Under the pieces are notes generated by a model. The model saw only the letters and a program-made list of their open reading frames with translations, did not search any database and was not told the origin of the DNA. Below, in pieces: positions 1 to 11,310 of a stretch of 64,000 nucleotides of DNA (position 1 is the first letter of the stretch; each line of letters starts with the position of its first letter). The translations under genes and the position numbers were made by a program. The stretch spans positions 53,123,154 to 53,187,153 of the forward strand of contig CM072887.1 of the NCBI GenBank assembly GCA_037013685.1, given 5' to 3'. Source of the DNA: Acridotheres tristis (taxonomy: Eukaryota; Chordata; Aves; Passeriformes; Sturnidae).

Positions 1-223
1 AACAAGCTGAAAAATCAGAGGTATGTGGAGTTGCAAATGGGGGTTATGGGCTACAGTGCAGTGGACCTAGAGTTACCAAAATTATTCTGTCTAATTCTAC
101 ACATATTTAAGAACGTTCAGTTTAATTCTCACATACTGGGGGTTGATCACTTCTCACAGAAATCTGTGAGCATATTGTCATGTATTTCTTGGGGTAAATC
201 ACTGCTATTTATGGATATATATA

Positions 224-268
<45 letters not shown>

Positions 269-1505
269 CTGGATTTCCTTTTGCAGTTCACTACAAAAGT
301 CTGAAACTCAAGCAAGCAATGGATGGACTGAACAACTACCTGAGATTTTCCATTGGTTTTTTAAACCTATTGCACTAAACTTGTTATGAGATTTCATCCC
401 TAAATCTGATGGTATGTAAATTCCACACTTATGAGGGGTAGGACACCTAGTATGACATTCAACTTCAATTGATCAGTGTAAGATTTAAAGATATGTGCAG
501 TGGAGAATGAAACCTACACAAAATATGTTTGGCTAGGAGAAACAGGTATCAACAAACATAAGTCTTGAATGACAATATGCAAAAAAGATTCAAGCCTGTC
601 AATCCAATTCTTAATTGTGATATAGAATTTTAGTCTGGAATTCCCTCATGATGGTGCCAAACAGAGGAAAGCTGTCAATATGAGAGGTTGTTTGATCATC
701 TCTGATATAACGTTCTATTTACAGAAGTTCCCATTTTATGTCAGGAAATTAAAATATGAGGTAACATTATTAATAGCTTTATTGAGTGAAAAGAGGTTAA
801 AGTACTGCAGAAATACTTTGAAAAAATCCGAGCAGGCTTTTAAAAAGAACTCTCAAAACTGCATTGAAAACCCTTTGGATGTAGATAGAAGGCAGGCTTG
901 AATGCAAGATTTCCTCAGCCTATTTGTTTCTGAAGGCTTCACGGGCACAATGGACTAAACATAGAAGTTGCAAAAGTTTGTTCTGATTTTGACTTCTGTA
1001 TAAATAAACATATGTGCACACACTCATACAGCAAAACTGCTAAACCACGAAACAGAGATAAAAGGGTATAGAGAAAAGGATGTGACTTTTTTATCTTCAA
1101 TATTATTTGTGGAAAAACTAATAAATAATGTTTTACAGAAAAGCTGGGTTTTAGGCAGAAGTAATTTCCATTTACTAATTCTGTCTTCATAATGGGGCAC
1201 ATTCATCGTAACTGTATTGTAATTAACTGAAGTCATTCAAGGTTATTTTTGCCTGATCATTTGACCGAAAAAAGGAACATCTGAGGGATTTGAGGACATT
1301 TTGTTGCAACATTAAGGCTTTCCTTAGGTCAAATACTTGCATGTTTCATCATTCCTTTCTATGGTATGTTACTCTGCTTCGCACTGAGAAGATGAAGAGG
1401 GAGAGAATTCCTAAAGCAGAATTTTCATTTAACCATATAATATTTTAAATGACATGTTTACTGTACCTGTAAAGCATATACCTATCAATACTGAGCAGTA
1501 CTAAC
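1..1505. other. Non-coding AT-rich stretch
   Basis: I see no supported exon here. The open frames are short, lack splice or start context, and one merely translates the AT microsatellite. If the exon at 1506-1672 is real, its donor points into this stretch, so it would be intron and the next exon would lie here unseen or beyond the window. Confidence 0.5.
215..266. repeat. (AT)n microsatellite
   Basis: About 26 AT dinucleotides, interrupted once by GTAC at 225-228. It is self-complementary and likely to vary in length between individuals. It lies inside a 117-codon open frame whose middle is only alternating Tyr-Ile, an artefact of the repeat. Confidence 0.95.
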
Positions 1506-1672
1506 CTTAAAGTGAAATGCAGAGCACTGAAATGGATGAAGCCCATAATGTGGGGTGGAAACTGTGTGTACCCACTCGGAAATCGTGTGGGATCACTAAT
1601 GGCTCTAAGTGCATGAACTTGGTTTTGCATCTCATCCAGAATAAAGGATACCACTGTCATTGTCAAAGGCAG
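1506..1672 (-). CDS. Candidate internal exon, unknown protein
   Basis: Minus-strand segment bounded by an acceptor (TTCTTCAG before CTGCC) and a good donor (TTTAAG before GTTAGT). It is open in phase 0 for 55 codons with two bases left over. The translation includes VSFILDEMQNQVHAL and a proline- and aromatic-rich stretch SGYTQFPPHIM. The exon at 4304-4563 ends in phase 0, so the two join without a frameshift, giving PEKPD then LPLTM. I recognise no family. Upstream of the acceptor a different frame (1632-1958) is open for 108 codons, which is unexplained. The acceptor's pyrimidine tract is only moderate. This could be chance; it lies downstream of the poly(A) signal at 9900, so it would require an alternative transcript. 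Confidence 0.2.
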
Positions 1673-4303
1673 CTGAAGAACTTGGATTTTTGCTCAGCAT
1701 GGCATTAAAAGGGCTCACACACATTTGTGCCACAGGAGTGGTCCTGTTTGGACACTGACCAGGTGTGATCCCATGTATTCTGCCAAGTCTGGCAAAACCA
1801 TAGTTCAAAGTGATGCTACCTGGTTCCATAAGCTTCAGAGAGGTGCAGGATTTGTTCATCCTCACAAATGTAGTGCACGATAAGGAAGGAAAGATAGCAC
1901 ATCTAACAAATGCTGGGAGTACAGGTGCTTCAAGAATGGGGAGAGAATGGCTTTTCAATTGAAAAGGGAAATTCTATCTAAAACAAAATAAATGTTAAAG
2001 CCACTATTCACTTACAAAAGGCATTATGTGGTCTTGTAAATGAGAGATAAAAACACAGAGAATGTGATAAAGACTGCATAGAACATAAAACATAAAAAAC
2101 ATGCAAAATCTAAGATAAAGCCTTTATCTTACAAATGCTTATTAGACTGGCAAGACAGAAACTGTGAAATACACAGTTCTAGTACAAGCAAGGTTTGTGG
2201 AATACTAATATATTTTATCTCCTTATGATATGGGGAAAAAAATAACCTCTCTCAATCTTGTAAGTACTTCATCAGAACTGAAACAGAAGCTTAAAACAAT
2301 AGCTTTCAGTAATAAATTGGTGGCTTGTATAAAAGTGTTGAGAACCAAAATGGTACATTTTCTCAGGTTTGCTTTAAGAGTAACTGAAACCTAGCTAAGT
2401 CTTGGCATGGCTGTCACAAAGCAGGTACTTCTGTGTTCATAAATAAAATGGAAGCAAAAAAATACATTTCATTAGAAACTGTCAGACTTTCTGCTTTGAC
2501 TTCGAATTTTTTTTTTTTTTTGAGTAATTTTCCTTATCTTAAGAAGAAAAGCTTTAGACTTCATGGCCAAAAAAGGCTTTATTTCTTCATAAACTGATAA
2601 AGTTAGGAGACATTTTTTAAATGGCTCACGATACTTTTGTGATCATTCCTGTACATATTCCAAGGTGGTGAATAATCTTAATTAATCTACTTTGACTTCA
2701 GTTGTCTGCCAGGGACTTTTGTGTTCCTCTTGCTCCAATGAGGTTACTTAACTTTCTGATTTCAACCCAGATTCTATAAAGAATTGGAAAAATGTTACAT
2801 ATGCTTCATAGCTGTACACATAACGTACAACCGAGAACTTCACTTACTATTTAAGGTTCCATAAAACAGAGAGTTTAACTCCTTTGCTTCAGTGGGTACT
2901 GAACTTACAGCACCCTGCAATAGCATATTTTATAATTCTCCATATTAAAATATGACAAACCTCAGTATATACATTAGACATTAGAACTTCCTTTGCTCGA
3001 CAATACGGGCAGCAGTGTCCCGTTGGTATCCCAGTACCCAGTTACAAGGCCATATAAAACACTGAAAGTAAAAGTAGAGCAAAATCTATTTCTAGAACTG
3101 CAATTATTTTTTTTTAACCTAACAAACAATCAAACACCCTTAGTGCAGTACAATTAAAACCCTGCATTTTTGCCAGAAACCCTGCACTACATGTTGCCAA
3201 AAATGCTGGGAAGTCAGCCTAACCTTCAAATATGGGCATCTTAATAGGATATCCAAATTGCACATTTGGGTACCTACATGAACACTTAGAAGTGTAAATG
3301 CCCACTCTGTGGATCTGAGTGCTGATTTGAGCATTCATGTCTGAGATTTAGACATTCCATTAAAACATCCATATTTGATATTGGACCCATAGTGTGTGTG
3401 TGTATATTATTAATGTTTAAATAGAGGAAGAGCATATGAGCCAACTATCCACCTTACATAATACTGGGTAGTTGAATGTATTTCTACTGCACACACACAT
3501 ATTGAATATGATAAAACAGCACCACTGAGGCTCCAGTAAATGTACAGACAATCCCTTGAACATACCTTGAGAGAATATGAAAGAACTGCACAGCAACATA
3601 ATAAAAAAATCAAGATATGCTTTTACTTATAAATACAAGCACTAAAAAAATTAGGAATATAAATATAGAAATAAACATCAAAACTCTCTTTTCTGTGCAC
3701 TGTTCTACTGCAATATGGAGAAAGGTCACTTATTGCAATAAAGATGTTCACAGTTTTAGATGTTTCCCTAAGCAGCAGTTGCCCAGTGTTTTGGATATTA
3801 AGCATTCCGTACATACCAGACACATAGCCTCATTTGGTCAGGAATTCATGTCTCTACCAAGCTTTTTATGCCTTCCCCTCTTGCTCATTGAACAATCTTT
3901 TATGTTTCTGTGAGCCTTTCCAAGTATTCTTCCATGTACTCTAACTTAAACATAATCTTCTGTGTTAGGAGCATTAAGGTGTTAAAAAAAATATGATTAG
4001 GCAAAAAAAAACCCCAATCAACCCAAACTCCCATCAAACTCCTGAGAGCACTGTTAAAGTCTTTATGTTTGGCTCTTACTCCCAAAGTGCAGAAGTGGTT
4101 GATGCTAAGCTTGAAGGCACAGTGAAAATACCATATTGCTGTGACAAATTTGAACGGGCTTTTAAAAAAAAAGAAATGTCAAACAAAGGAAACATCCCCA
4201 TTTGCAGAAGGACTGGTGTCAATGAAGCAGGCACCTGAAAGCTCTAGCACAGACATCCAGCACCTGTATTCCTAAGGAAACCCTGAAGCATGCTCATCCT
4301 TAC
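1673..4303. other. Possible intron, no gene seen
   Basis: Mostly AT-rich non-coding DNA with a run of about 17 T near 2505-2521 and a short TG run near 3392-3403. Two open frames stand out only by length: minus 1632-1958 (108 codons) and plus 3993-4238 (81 codons). Neither has both start context and splice support. Confidence 0.4.
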
Positions 4304-4563
4304 ATCAGGTTTCTCAGGGACCCTTCGCATGGCAGCCCTGCCTGGGGATGAAGAAAAGTCGTAGCTCCTCCTTAGCTGCAGGGTTGCAAGGGTGGAGCTC
4401 AGAAGGGTCACAGCAACTTCATTTATAGGAGGTGCAGGTGTCCTCCAAATGGCTTTGTTTCTATCTGGAACAGAAAGGCTTTTCCTGAGGATGTGTGTTG
4501 CAGGTACAGTCCCCATGAGCAATGGCTTCCTTGGCTCTGGTTTTTGCAGAGTCAGAGCAGGAT
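4304..4563 (-). CDS. Candidate internal exon, unknown protein
   Basis: A 260-base minus-strand segment with acceptor TATTTTAG before ATCCTG and donor CCTGAT before GTAAGG. It starts with two bases that complete a split codon, then runs 86 codons and ends in phase 0. The single base left by the 17 kb exon in its coiled-coil frame (G) plus AT gives Asp, so that junction is open: QEQE then DPALTLQKPEP. The composition is protein-like: a Pro/Lys-rich start, then a mixed stretch with LQLRRSYDFSSSPGRAAMRR, which resembles a disordered basic region. No family is recognised and no catalytic motif is visible. It sits beyond the poly(A) signal at 9900, so it would belong to a longer isoform or be a false positive. 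Confidence 0.25.
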
Positions 4564-7500
4564 CTAAAATATGTATAAGGTATGAAATAGCAGAAAGCAT
4601 GTGGAGAAAGAAAGGATAAGGAAGTGTGTAGGAAAACACATGGGTCTTGGCATTACTGGAAAAATGGCAGTCTGAAGCAGACTGGAAGCAAGCGTACAGG
4701 AGAAGTAGAAATAGTTATAATAGTTTAAGTTGCAATTATCCGAAATAATCATGCAGGTATAAACTGTCTTAAAACTCAAGAATTTGAATCAAGGAACTCT
4801 AACTATTGGTAATTTTTCCAGTACTCAGTTTATGGTAGCTGAGAAAAACCAATGACTTTTATTATTTTCAGGTATACTAGAGGTTGCCTGAAGTACAGTA
4901 CAATTAATTTCAGGCAGTGATTTTTTTTTAAAGTTTGCAGTTAGCTTTTCTGTTCTGTATAGCTTGCACAATATTTCAATACATTCGTTGACATGGTAAA
5001 ATATATTACAAAGCTGTACTCATTTCTGATGCAAACAAATAGAAGTTTTGAGGTTTTTTTGCTTATAAAAGGCCTGACAAGTTAAGGCCACTTTTATCCC
5101 TGTACTTGAAGATCACAAACATTTATTTTGTCACTCTAGAAATTGCTATCACTTGTGCATAAAGGCATAATGGAACTCAATTATAAATAGTATTCTTGAT
5201 TAATTCTGACTTAACAAGTAACAGCTATTGCTAGGGACACATTATAACAGTAAAAATATACTACCTTTACATTATAATAATATCCATTTCAGGCTAATCA
5301 TCTACATTTCAGCTCAGACAAGTCCATAGAAAGTAATTTCTTTTTAAGTATAAATCGTGGATCACACAGTTTATATGATTTTAAAATAAGTGCTGGAGTT
5401 TAAGAAAGGATTTAAAAAACTACATGAGTGTGAGAGTAGTTCTTCAATTATAGAAGTATAAAAGAAGAATTAATAAACAAATTAATGTTCCTTATAATCA
5501 TGCTATACCAAATGTATTTGTACTTCTACTTGTTTGCATTTTTCAGTCTTTTTCAGTTTACTGGTGTTACTGAAATTTTAATACATATGTCAAAGATTAT
5601 CCATTGTACTTAATCTCAGTAAGCTGAAATTTAATACTTGATCCAAGTGCTATCATAATACACCTATTTACAAATACTCAGGACACACACTTGAGATGGA
5701 AGAGACTTATACTGAGATCTTCCTCACTGCAGGTACTGTCTTAAAGTTTTCTGCTTTGAATATCTTGTGAAATAGTCAGTGGCTTAAAAACACAGGAATG
5801 ATTGGCTTTAAAACTTCTGGATGAAACCATTTTGAGGGAAGTAAAACAGCCATTTTTCATCCTTGAAGCAATGTATTCTTTTACTTAAGGGTGAAAAGAT
5901 GCTTTCCCTTTCTTGCCTTGCACCAAAATATACATCCAGTTCTTAGCCTGTGAATCCAAAGGTTTTAGAAATTTGAGAAATATAGAGGTGAACCTTACTG
6001 GCATAGGATTTTTAAAATTGTTTTTTTATAGAAACTGTTAATTAAACATAATCCTCATTTGTGTGTGGCTCAGACCCAGAAAAAGAATGAATTCTTTTCC
6101 CCAAAATATAAATAAATTACCCTGTTCTATTTGTGTCTTACAGGTTGGGAATTGCCAATGTCTTCTCTAAATGTGATAAACTAGCTAATAATAGAATTCA
6201 GTTAAATACAGTTAATTCTTCCTGTTCCTTTCTTTGTTGAAATAGACGGTTCCCTGTTTCCTGACTGCTGAATATGGGCTGTTGCTGCTACAGACCTTGA
6301 ATTCTTTAGAGTAAGATTACTGCAATGCTGAACACAAGTGGTGTAAAAGGAAATACACTGTGATAAAATTCAGTCTCAAAACGTTCAACACATTAGATAT
6401 TTTTCCAACCAATCCAAGTTTTTTGAGGGTTTTTTGTTGTTATTTTGGTCTTTGGCATATGAAGATAGGGAAGATTATTTGTCCCATCTATTACATTAAA
6501 TGCCTGGGTTCTGTATTTGTCTCTGAAAGAAATAGATTGTAAACAGAAAAAATGTCTGTGGACCTTAATCATCCATATTTCACTCATCTGCATCACATTT
6601 TGCAACTGCAACTGTACCACAATTAGCAAACAATCTACTCTGATTATGCAAGGAATTTTATAGGCTATTAGATGTAGTTAGAGACAGAGAGAAACAGTTC
6701 AGACAGTTTATAAAAACTTGGAAAATCCTTTAACACGTCAGCGGTGTCCAGCCTAATGCCCCAAGAACAACCAAAGTTGTATAAGTGATAAACATTATGA
6801 ATATTAGTCTGAGTCAAGCACTATGCATGAAAGACTCTTTTATTCCACCTGACATTGTTTCAGTGAAATACTGCTCTATAATGAAAAATTAATATTTTTA
6901 AAGATTAATCTAAGGGAACATAAGGATGAATATATATTTTATTTGCAAACTGCTCTGTTTGTAAAGTATGTTGCTAGAAAGGCATTAGCTTCAGTGTGCA
7001 CCATATTCAGACACCACCAATCAGCTACTTAATTATTAGTCACATTTCAATTTACCTTTCAGGCTTCATTTTTTCTTTTCCTTTCTTTTGGGTGATAAAA
7101 TTGGCAGAACACTTTTTTTATTCCCAGTTTAGCAGCAGATATGGATTTCAGAAGGTAACTTCTCATCTCATTTTATCTTTCAGAAGGTGTTGGTTCCTCT
7201 TTTGGGGGATGAGATTCAAAGCTTCTTCTGATGGAAATATTTCCTGGATGGTTCTACTCCTATTCTTCTGTGGTTTGTCATTGCTACCATATGAAAAAAA
7301 GCAGTTATTGACCTTGTGGCAATTGCCCTTTTTTTTTATTTTTCCCAGGCACAATCTACATATCCCCTTTAGTGGACTTTTAAATTGTGGTCATATTTTG
7401 GCAAGAGAAGGTTACTTGCTTGCAGTCTATTTAGTAAGCTACCAGAGACAACTTTACTCCCTCGACTAATTTCATTATTGTATGAATTATTTAATAGAAG

Positions 7501-9899
7501 CTATATCTTCTGATGGTTTACAATAAAAATTCTAGTATATTGATGTTTTCTGGTTCTCAAATGCTCTTCCTTATTGCTCAATGTTTTTTGAAATACCATA
7601 TTTGTATGGAACATACCAAGTAAACCCATGTGCAGGTGCAGGTGATTGTTACCTTCAGATCTTTTCAGTCTGAGATTGAGGTTATGACAGAACCATTTCT
7701 ATGTTCAGGGAACTTTGATCATTCCTTCACTTGGCTCAAAGAGTATTTTTTTCCATGCTTTTATCTGTGCTTGAAAGTTTTGAAGCTCTTGTATTGGTGA
7801 AGTATGTGAACTTTTCACGCTTTGAGGGGGAACTGCTGTTTTACTGCCGCCAGAATGGTATCAGTGGTCTTTTGCTAACACAAGGTGTGTTTCTAGATTG
7901 TGAGGTTTTCTTGCAAAAGCTAAACAGGCAGACAGGTCCAAAACCTCAGTCAGATGCAGAAGGATATTAAGACCACTTTCAAAATACTAATTTGGGCTGC
8001 TGTGTCAAGTCTTTACAATGCTGACAGGCTGCGCAAGACAGGGGGAAATTATACTTAAAGATATAACTACTGGGGGATTTTTTAAGATATGGTCCACAAT
8101 CTTCTATAGTCTTTTGACAGTATGCTACATTTACCAAAAATTCTGCAGTCTTGCCTACACCTCTGCTGTATTTTACATAGCACTTGTTGCACATAATATA
8201 GCTCCTCTTCCCCCTGCCATAATTATAAGCGGATGGAAAGTGCATTTGTCTCCATGGATTTGAAACAACACTAACTGTCTTGGTGAACACAGGGAAAAAG
8301 CTAAAGGAAGAAAGGGAGTGTAGCACATGCTGAGTGAAAATGCACAAAAGCAAAATCGACAGTCAGGTAGCTCTGGCTGATTCAAAGGTCCCAGGGAATG
8401 ACCTATCATCTTGTTTTACATCAGACCTGGAGGCAGAGTCAGGGCCCAGTTATTCTGATTTCCAAGGCTGCCTCTATTGCTAACATTACTGATGACATCA
8501 AGCTTACTTGTGTCATAACAGTCTCATAAACAGTAATGAGTTGTTGGGCAGCAGACTGGAAAATATGAGGAAAAATTGGGAAAAATAGAAGCGGGTAAAA
8601 AATGATTCAAGGAATAAGGAGAAAACAAAAAGCAGAAGGCAAAGACGCAAGTAAAAGTCAGAAGTATTTATCTGAGAGATGGAACATCAATTGAATGGGA
8701 CTGTGGATAGGTAGGCTGCTAGGCGTCTGCACAGTCTGTGCCTGTTTTAAACATGCCATTTATTGTTGAGAGAGCCCTAGCCAGCAAGGGGTTTGGAGAA
8801 AGGAAAAAAACATGACTGAGGAATTTCAGGGGATGCCTTGAGACACTCTACCGGTGGATAAGAACATTTCGTTTTGTCTCTTGTTTCAACAACCCACAGC
8901 AGTTAAGATGTGATTTGGATGACTGCACAGCATGACTAAGTTATATCAGGAAATAGGAGTGAAAATTATACCTCCTTGTGTATAAATGAGAAAACAGGTA
9001 TAATTTGATTGTTGAAGGGAAATTTCTAAAAGCTGAATTGCAGGAGGTAGTAGCTTTAAAGTCTGTCAGAACTATTTGGGGAAGCCAGTGGTATATTTTA
9101 ATTGTCTAAGGTAGCTGTACAGGGAAAGTTTTATTGCTTCTTTGAAGACATTTTCTTTGCAGTCTATATTTTTATTTCATACTATTTGCTAGGGCTTGAA
9201 AAGAATTGTGAGTACTTCGTGGTAAAAAAAAAAAGGGGCAAAAATCTTATGGATTTAAAGCTTGGGACTGGGGGAAAAATGGTTTTCAGAAGAAGTGCTC
9301 CTGATTCTGATATGAATTCTGAATTCTGATATTGCACTACAGATATATGGCAAATTTATTTATGTCAGTTCAAGACCTTTAAAACAGAAGTAATTCCTTC
9401 CATAATGCAGAAAACTAAGTAGTTTTGTTCCCAGAAAAGAGGTAGTATAATGGTGGAAGAAATGACATTGCTCATGGAAGGCTTTTTACTTTAACACAGT
9501 GATGGGTGGTAGGAAGAATTAATGAAAGAAAGTAATAAGACAGCTTAGAGATTTAACACACAGTTTTACTTTATTGTTTTAAGTAAAGAATGGACAGAAG
9601 GTCATTTCATATTTTAAAAAGATCTGTAATTTCCTCAACATCTAAGTAAAATATATTTCATTTTGCAGTATCTTCAGCTGTCCAAATAAAGCACATGGAT
9701 TTAAAACAAGGAAATTCGTCAAATGTTTTCACAATAAATATCATAATCAACCTATCTAAAGTCCCAATATTAAGGAAAATCTCAGTTTTCTGGATATGGC
9801 TGCTATCTTGTTATTTTTTTACAATTGTTAGCCCTAACATGCTTCAAGATGTACTGAAATAGCACACTCACTAAAAAACTGTGCAGTTAGTCTCTGAAT
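4564..9899. other. Non-coding stretch, no gene seen
   Basis: AT-rich and nearly free of CpG. Open frames at 6996-7469 (plus, 157 codons) and 7979-8353 (minus, 124 codons) are rich in Phe, Leu, Ser and Tyr, the residues encoded by T-rich DNA, and have no splice or start context I trust. Near 9301-9330 a local duplication repeats ATTCTGATAT. I see no recognisable transposon. Confidence 0.45.
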
Positions 9900-9905
9900 T
9901 TTATT
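9900..9905 (-). terminator. Candidate poly(A) signal AATAAA
   Basis: On the minus strand AATAAA lies 52 bases after the stop codon of the terminal exon at 9958-10024. About 15-20 bases later comes a CA-containing cleavage context (CTGCACAG), then a T-run followed by GT-rich sequence (TTTTTTAGTGAGTGTG). This is the canonical metazoan order of hexamer, CA cleavage site and GU/U-rich downstream element. AATAAA alone is common in AT-rich DNA; the arrangement is what adds weight. Confidence 0.4.
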
Positions 9906-9957
9906 TTTTAAGTCTGTCTTTATCCTGTATGAACTCTCAGCACAGTTGATCATGCTC

Positions 9958-10024
9958 TTAGAATGCCATCTTTCTTGACCTCTTGAGCCTCTCATGGTTC
10001 TCCTGCCTCTCTAAGGTCTGCCAC
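9958..10024 (-). CDS. Candidate terminal exon
   Basis: It follows a strong acceptor on the minus strand (CTTTTCACATTTCTTCAG before GTGGCAG). In one frame it reads WQTLERQENHERLKRSRKMA, then Phe and a stop: short, basic and helix-prone. The phase fits the 17 kb exon in its KE-rich frame (AG plus G gives Arg). In the coiled-coil frame of that exon the junction gives GGRP and then a stop, so this would still be the last exon, mostly 3' UTR. AATAAA with downstream T/GT-rich sequence follows within 60 bases. The same frame stays open upstream to 10428, which is why an unspliced ORF of 156 codons appears. Function unknown. Confidence 0.35.
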
Positions 10025-10085
10025 CTGAAGAAATGTGAAAAGCAATTCTTATTCATCCTTTGATTGGTTCCTCCCTCTCTGTTAC

Positions 10086-10234
10086 AGAAGACTAAGCTGA
10101 TTCCTTTGTTTGTCCTCTTCTCATGTTCTTGCACTGATGCTGCCTTAAATTCAGGTAGTAAGTCTTCTGGGTCAGAGTCCATTTTTTCACTTGTTTTTGG
10201 GCAGGGCCTCACCAGTCGGGAGACTGGCTCTTCA
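10086..10234 (-). CDS. Alternative exon candidate inside a longer ORF
   Basis: Part of the minus-strand ORF 9958-10428. The segment reads like disordered protein: EEPVSRLVRPCPKTSEK, then MDSDPEDLLPEFKAASVQEH. An acceptor CCCAG before TGAAGAG would give a one-base start that fits the two bases left by the 17 kb exon in its KE-rich frame. The acceptor is weak because another AG lies 11 bases upstream. The exon could either run on to the stop at 9958 or end at a weak donor (TCT before GTAACA) in a phase that also fits the exon at 4304-4563. No family is recognised. It is kept because its composition matches the 17 kb exon in that frame. Confidence 0.15.
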
Positions 10235-10779
10235 CTGGGTTTCTTAGGCACATTGGTAATACAGGAAATTAACATTGTAAGTCTAAGGCTTTTTCTAGTC
10301 CACAGGGAAGGGAAATGAATACAAATTAGTAAATGATCAGCTGAAAATATGAGAATCCTCCTTAGTAATAAGGAAGTGACAAAAAATGTATTGACTATGT
10401 AACCATGGGTACGATCGGGTGTAAGCACTGCTTTTGGAATATATCTTAGAATATAACTCTTTATTGACTTAATTTTTGTGTGTATCTTACCAGACTCTAA
10501 TTGCTTTCTGCTTGCTGCTCAAATAAATTCTTATGATTAGCATTATGTGATTTATAGAAATCCTTCCAAGAATCCTGTTGATTTTTAGTTGAAATAATTA
10601 CATCTTTACTGACAAGTAGAATGCACAGATATCCCAGTTTTACCAATACTGCACCTTCCCCACTTTTTTTTTAAACTTTTTGATTCTTCCCCTGCACTAA
10701 GACCCAAACAAGGCTGTATCTGAGGAGCTATGTTTAGAGGGTGAGGCATTCTGCTTTGCAGATTTTGCTCTACAGGACA
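10235..10779. other. Intron-like sequence
   Basis: AT-rich with one strong minus-strand donor (CTG before GTAAGA near 10488-10494). A 24-base in-phase microexon reading ASRKQLES could end there, but its acceptor (TTGAGCAG) is poor, so I do not call it. Confidence 0.3.
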
Positions 10780-11310
10780 TTTTCTGGATCGATGACTCGC
10801 TCAAGGGAGTTTGTGCACATATTTACGAAGCCTTGACCTGTCTGCTGCAGCAACCTGGATGCTGAACGTGCCCTACAAACGAAAGAAATGCAAGCCTCAA
10901 GTGCAAATGAAGGTTTGCTACATTCAGTGTTGGAAACAGGCTACCAAATCACTCGTGCGACTGAATGTGCCACCTTTTCTCTAGCAAAGTATCATCCTAA
11001 CAGTAACTAGTGCAATCCTTGAGTGACAGAAAAAAATATGAGCCAAGACGATTAATTAAGTAGTCAATAGCGAGCTCATCCCAAATGTTTGCAACAAGCG
11101 ATATGATTGAGTGTGTAGAAGCAGCATTGCATTTAAACCCCAGATACTTATCAATACTGGTAGAAAGCACTCCAAAAAATTGGATGTTGTTTGTAGTGGA
11201 TCATTTCAGCAGTGATTCATCAAATGCTATCACGTATATCTGACAGAACTCAAAACTGGCAAGTGTTCTAATGGAACATAGTAACAATGATGAGTCGTAC
11301 ATTTGTAGCA
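10780..11310. promoter_or_regulatory. CpG-retaining block, possible conserved enhancer
   Basis: I count about 12 CpGs in these 530 bases, for example GATCGATGACTCGC, CTCGTGCGAC and AAGCGAT, while adjacent kilobases have one or two each. It is not GC-rich, so it is not a CpG island. A homeodomain-type core (ATTAATTAAG) lies near 11051, and TAATTAATAAG and GATAATTAAG follow near 11580-11615. No open frame crosses it. CpG retention in AT-rich DNA suggests hypomethylation or purifying selection; calling it an enhancer is inference. Confidence 0.25.

Noticed and set aside
25..378. 117-codon plus ORF
   Set aside because: Its middle is the AT microsatellite read as alternating Tyr-Ile, with no splice or start support.
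6996..7469. 157-codon plus ORF, hydrophobic
   Set aside because: Phe/Leu/Ser richness follows from T-rich DNA. No Kozak context, splice sites or known family; it looks membrane-like only by base composition.
10489..10515. Possible 24-base microexon with a strong GTAAGA donor
   Set aside because: It would fit in phase, but its acceptor is poor and such short exons cannot be supported without transcripts.
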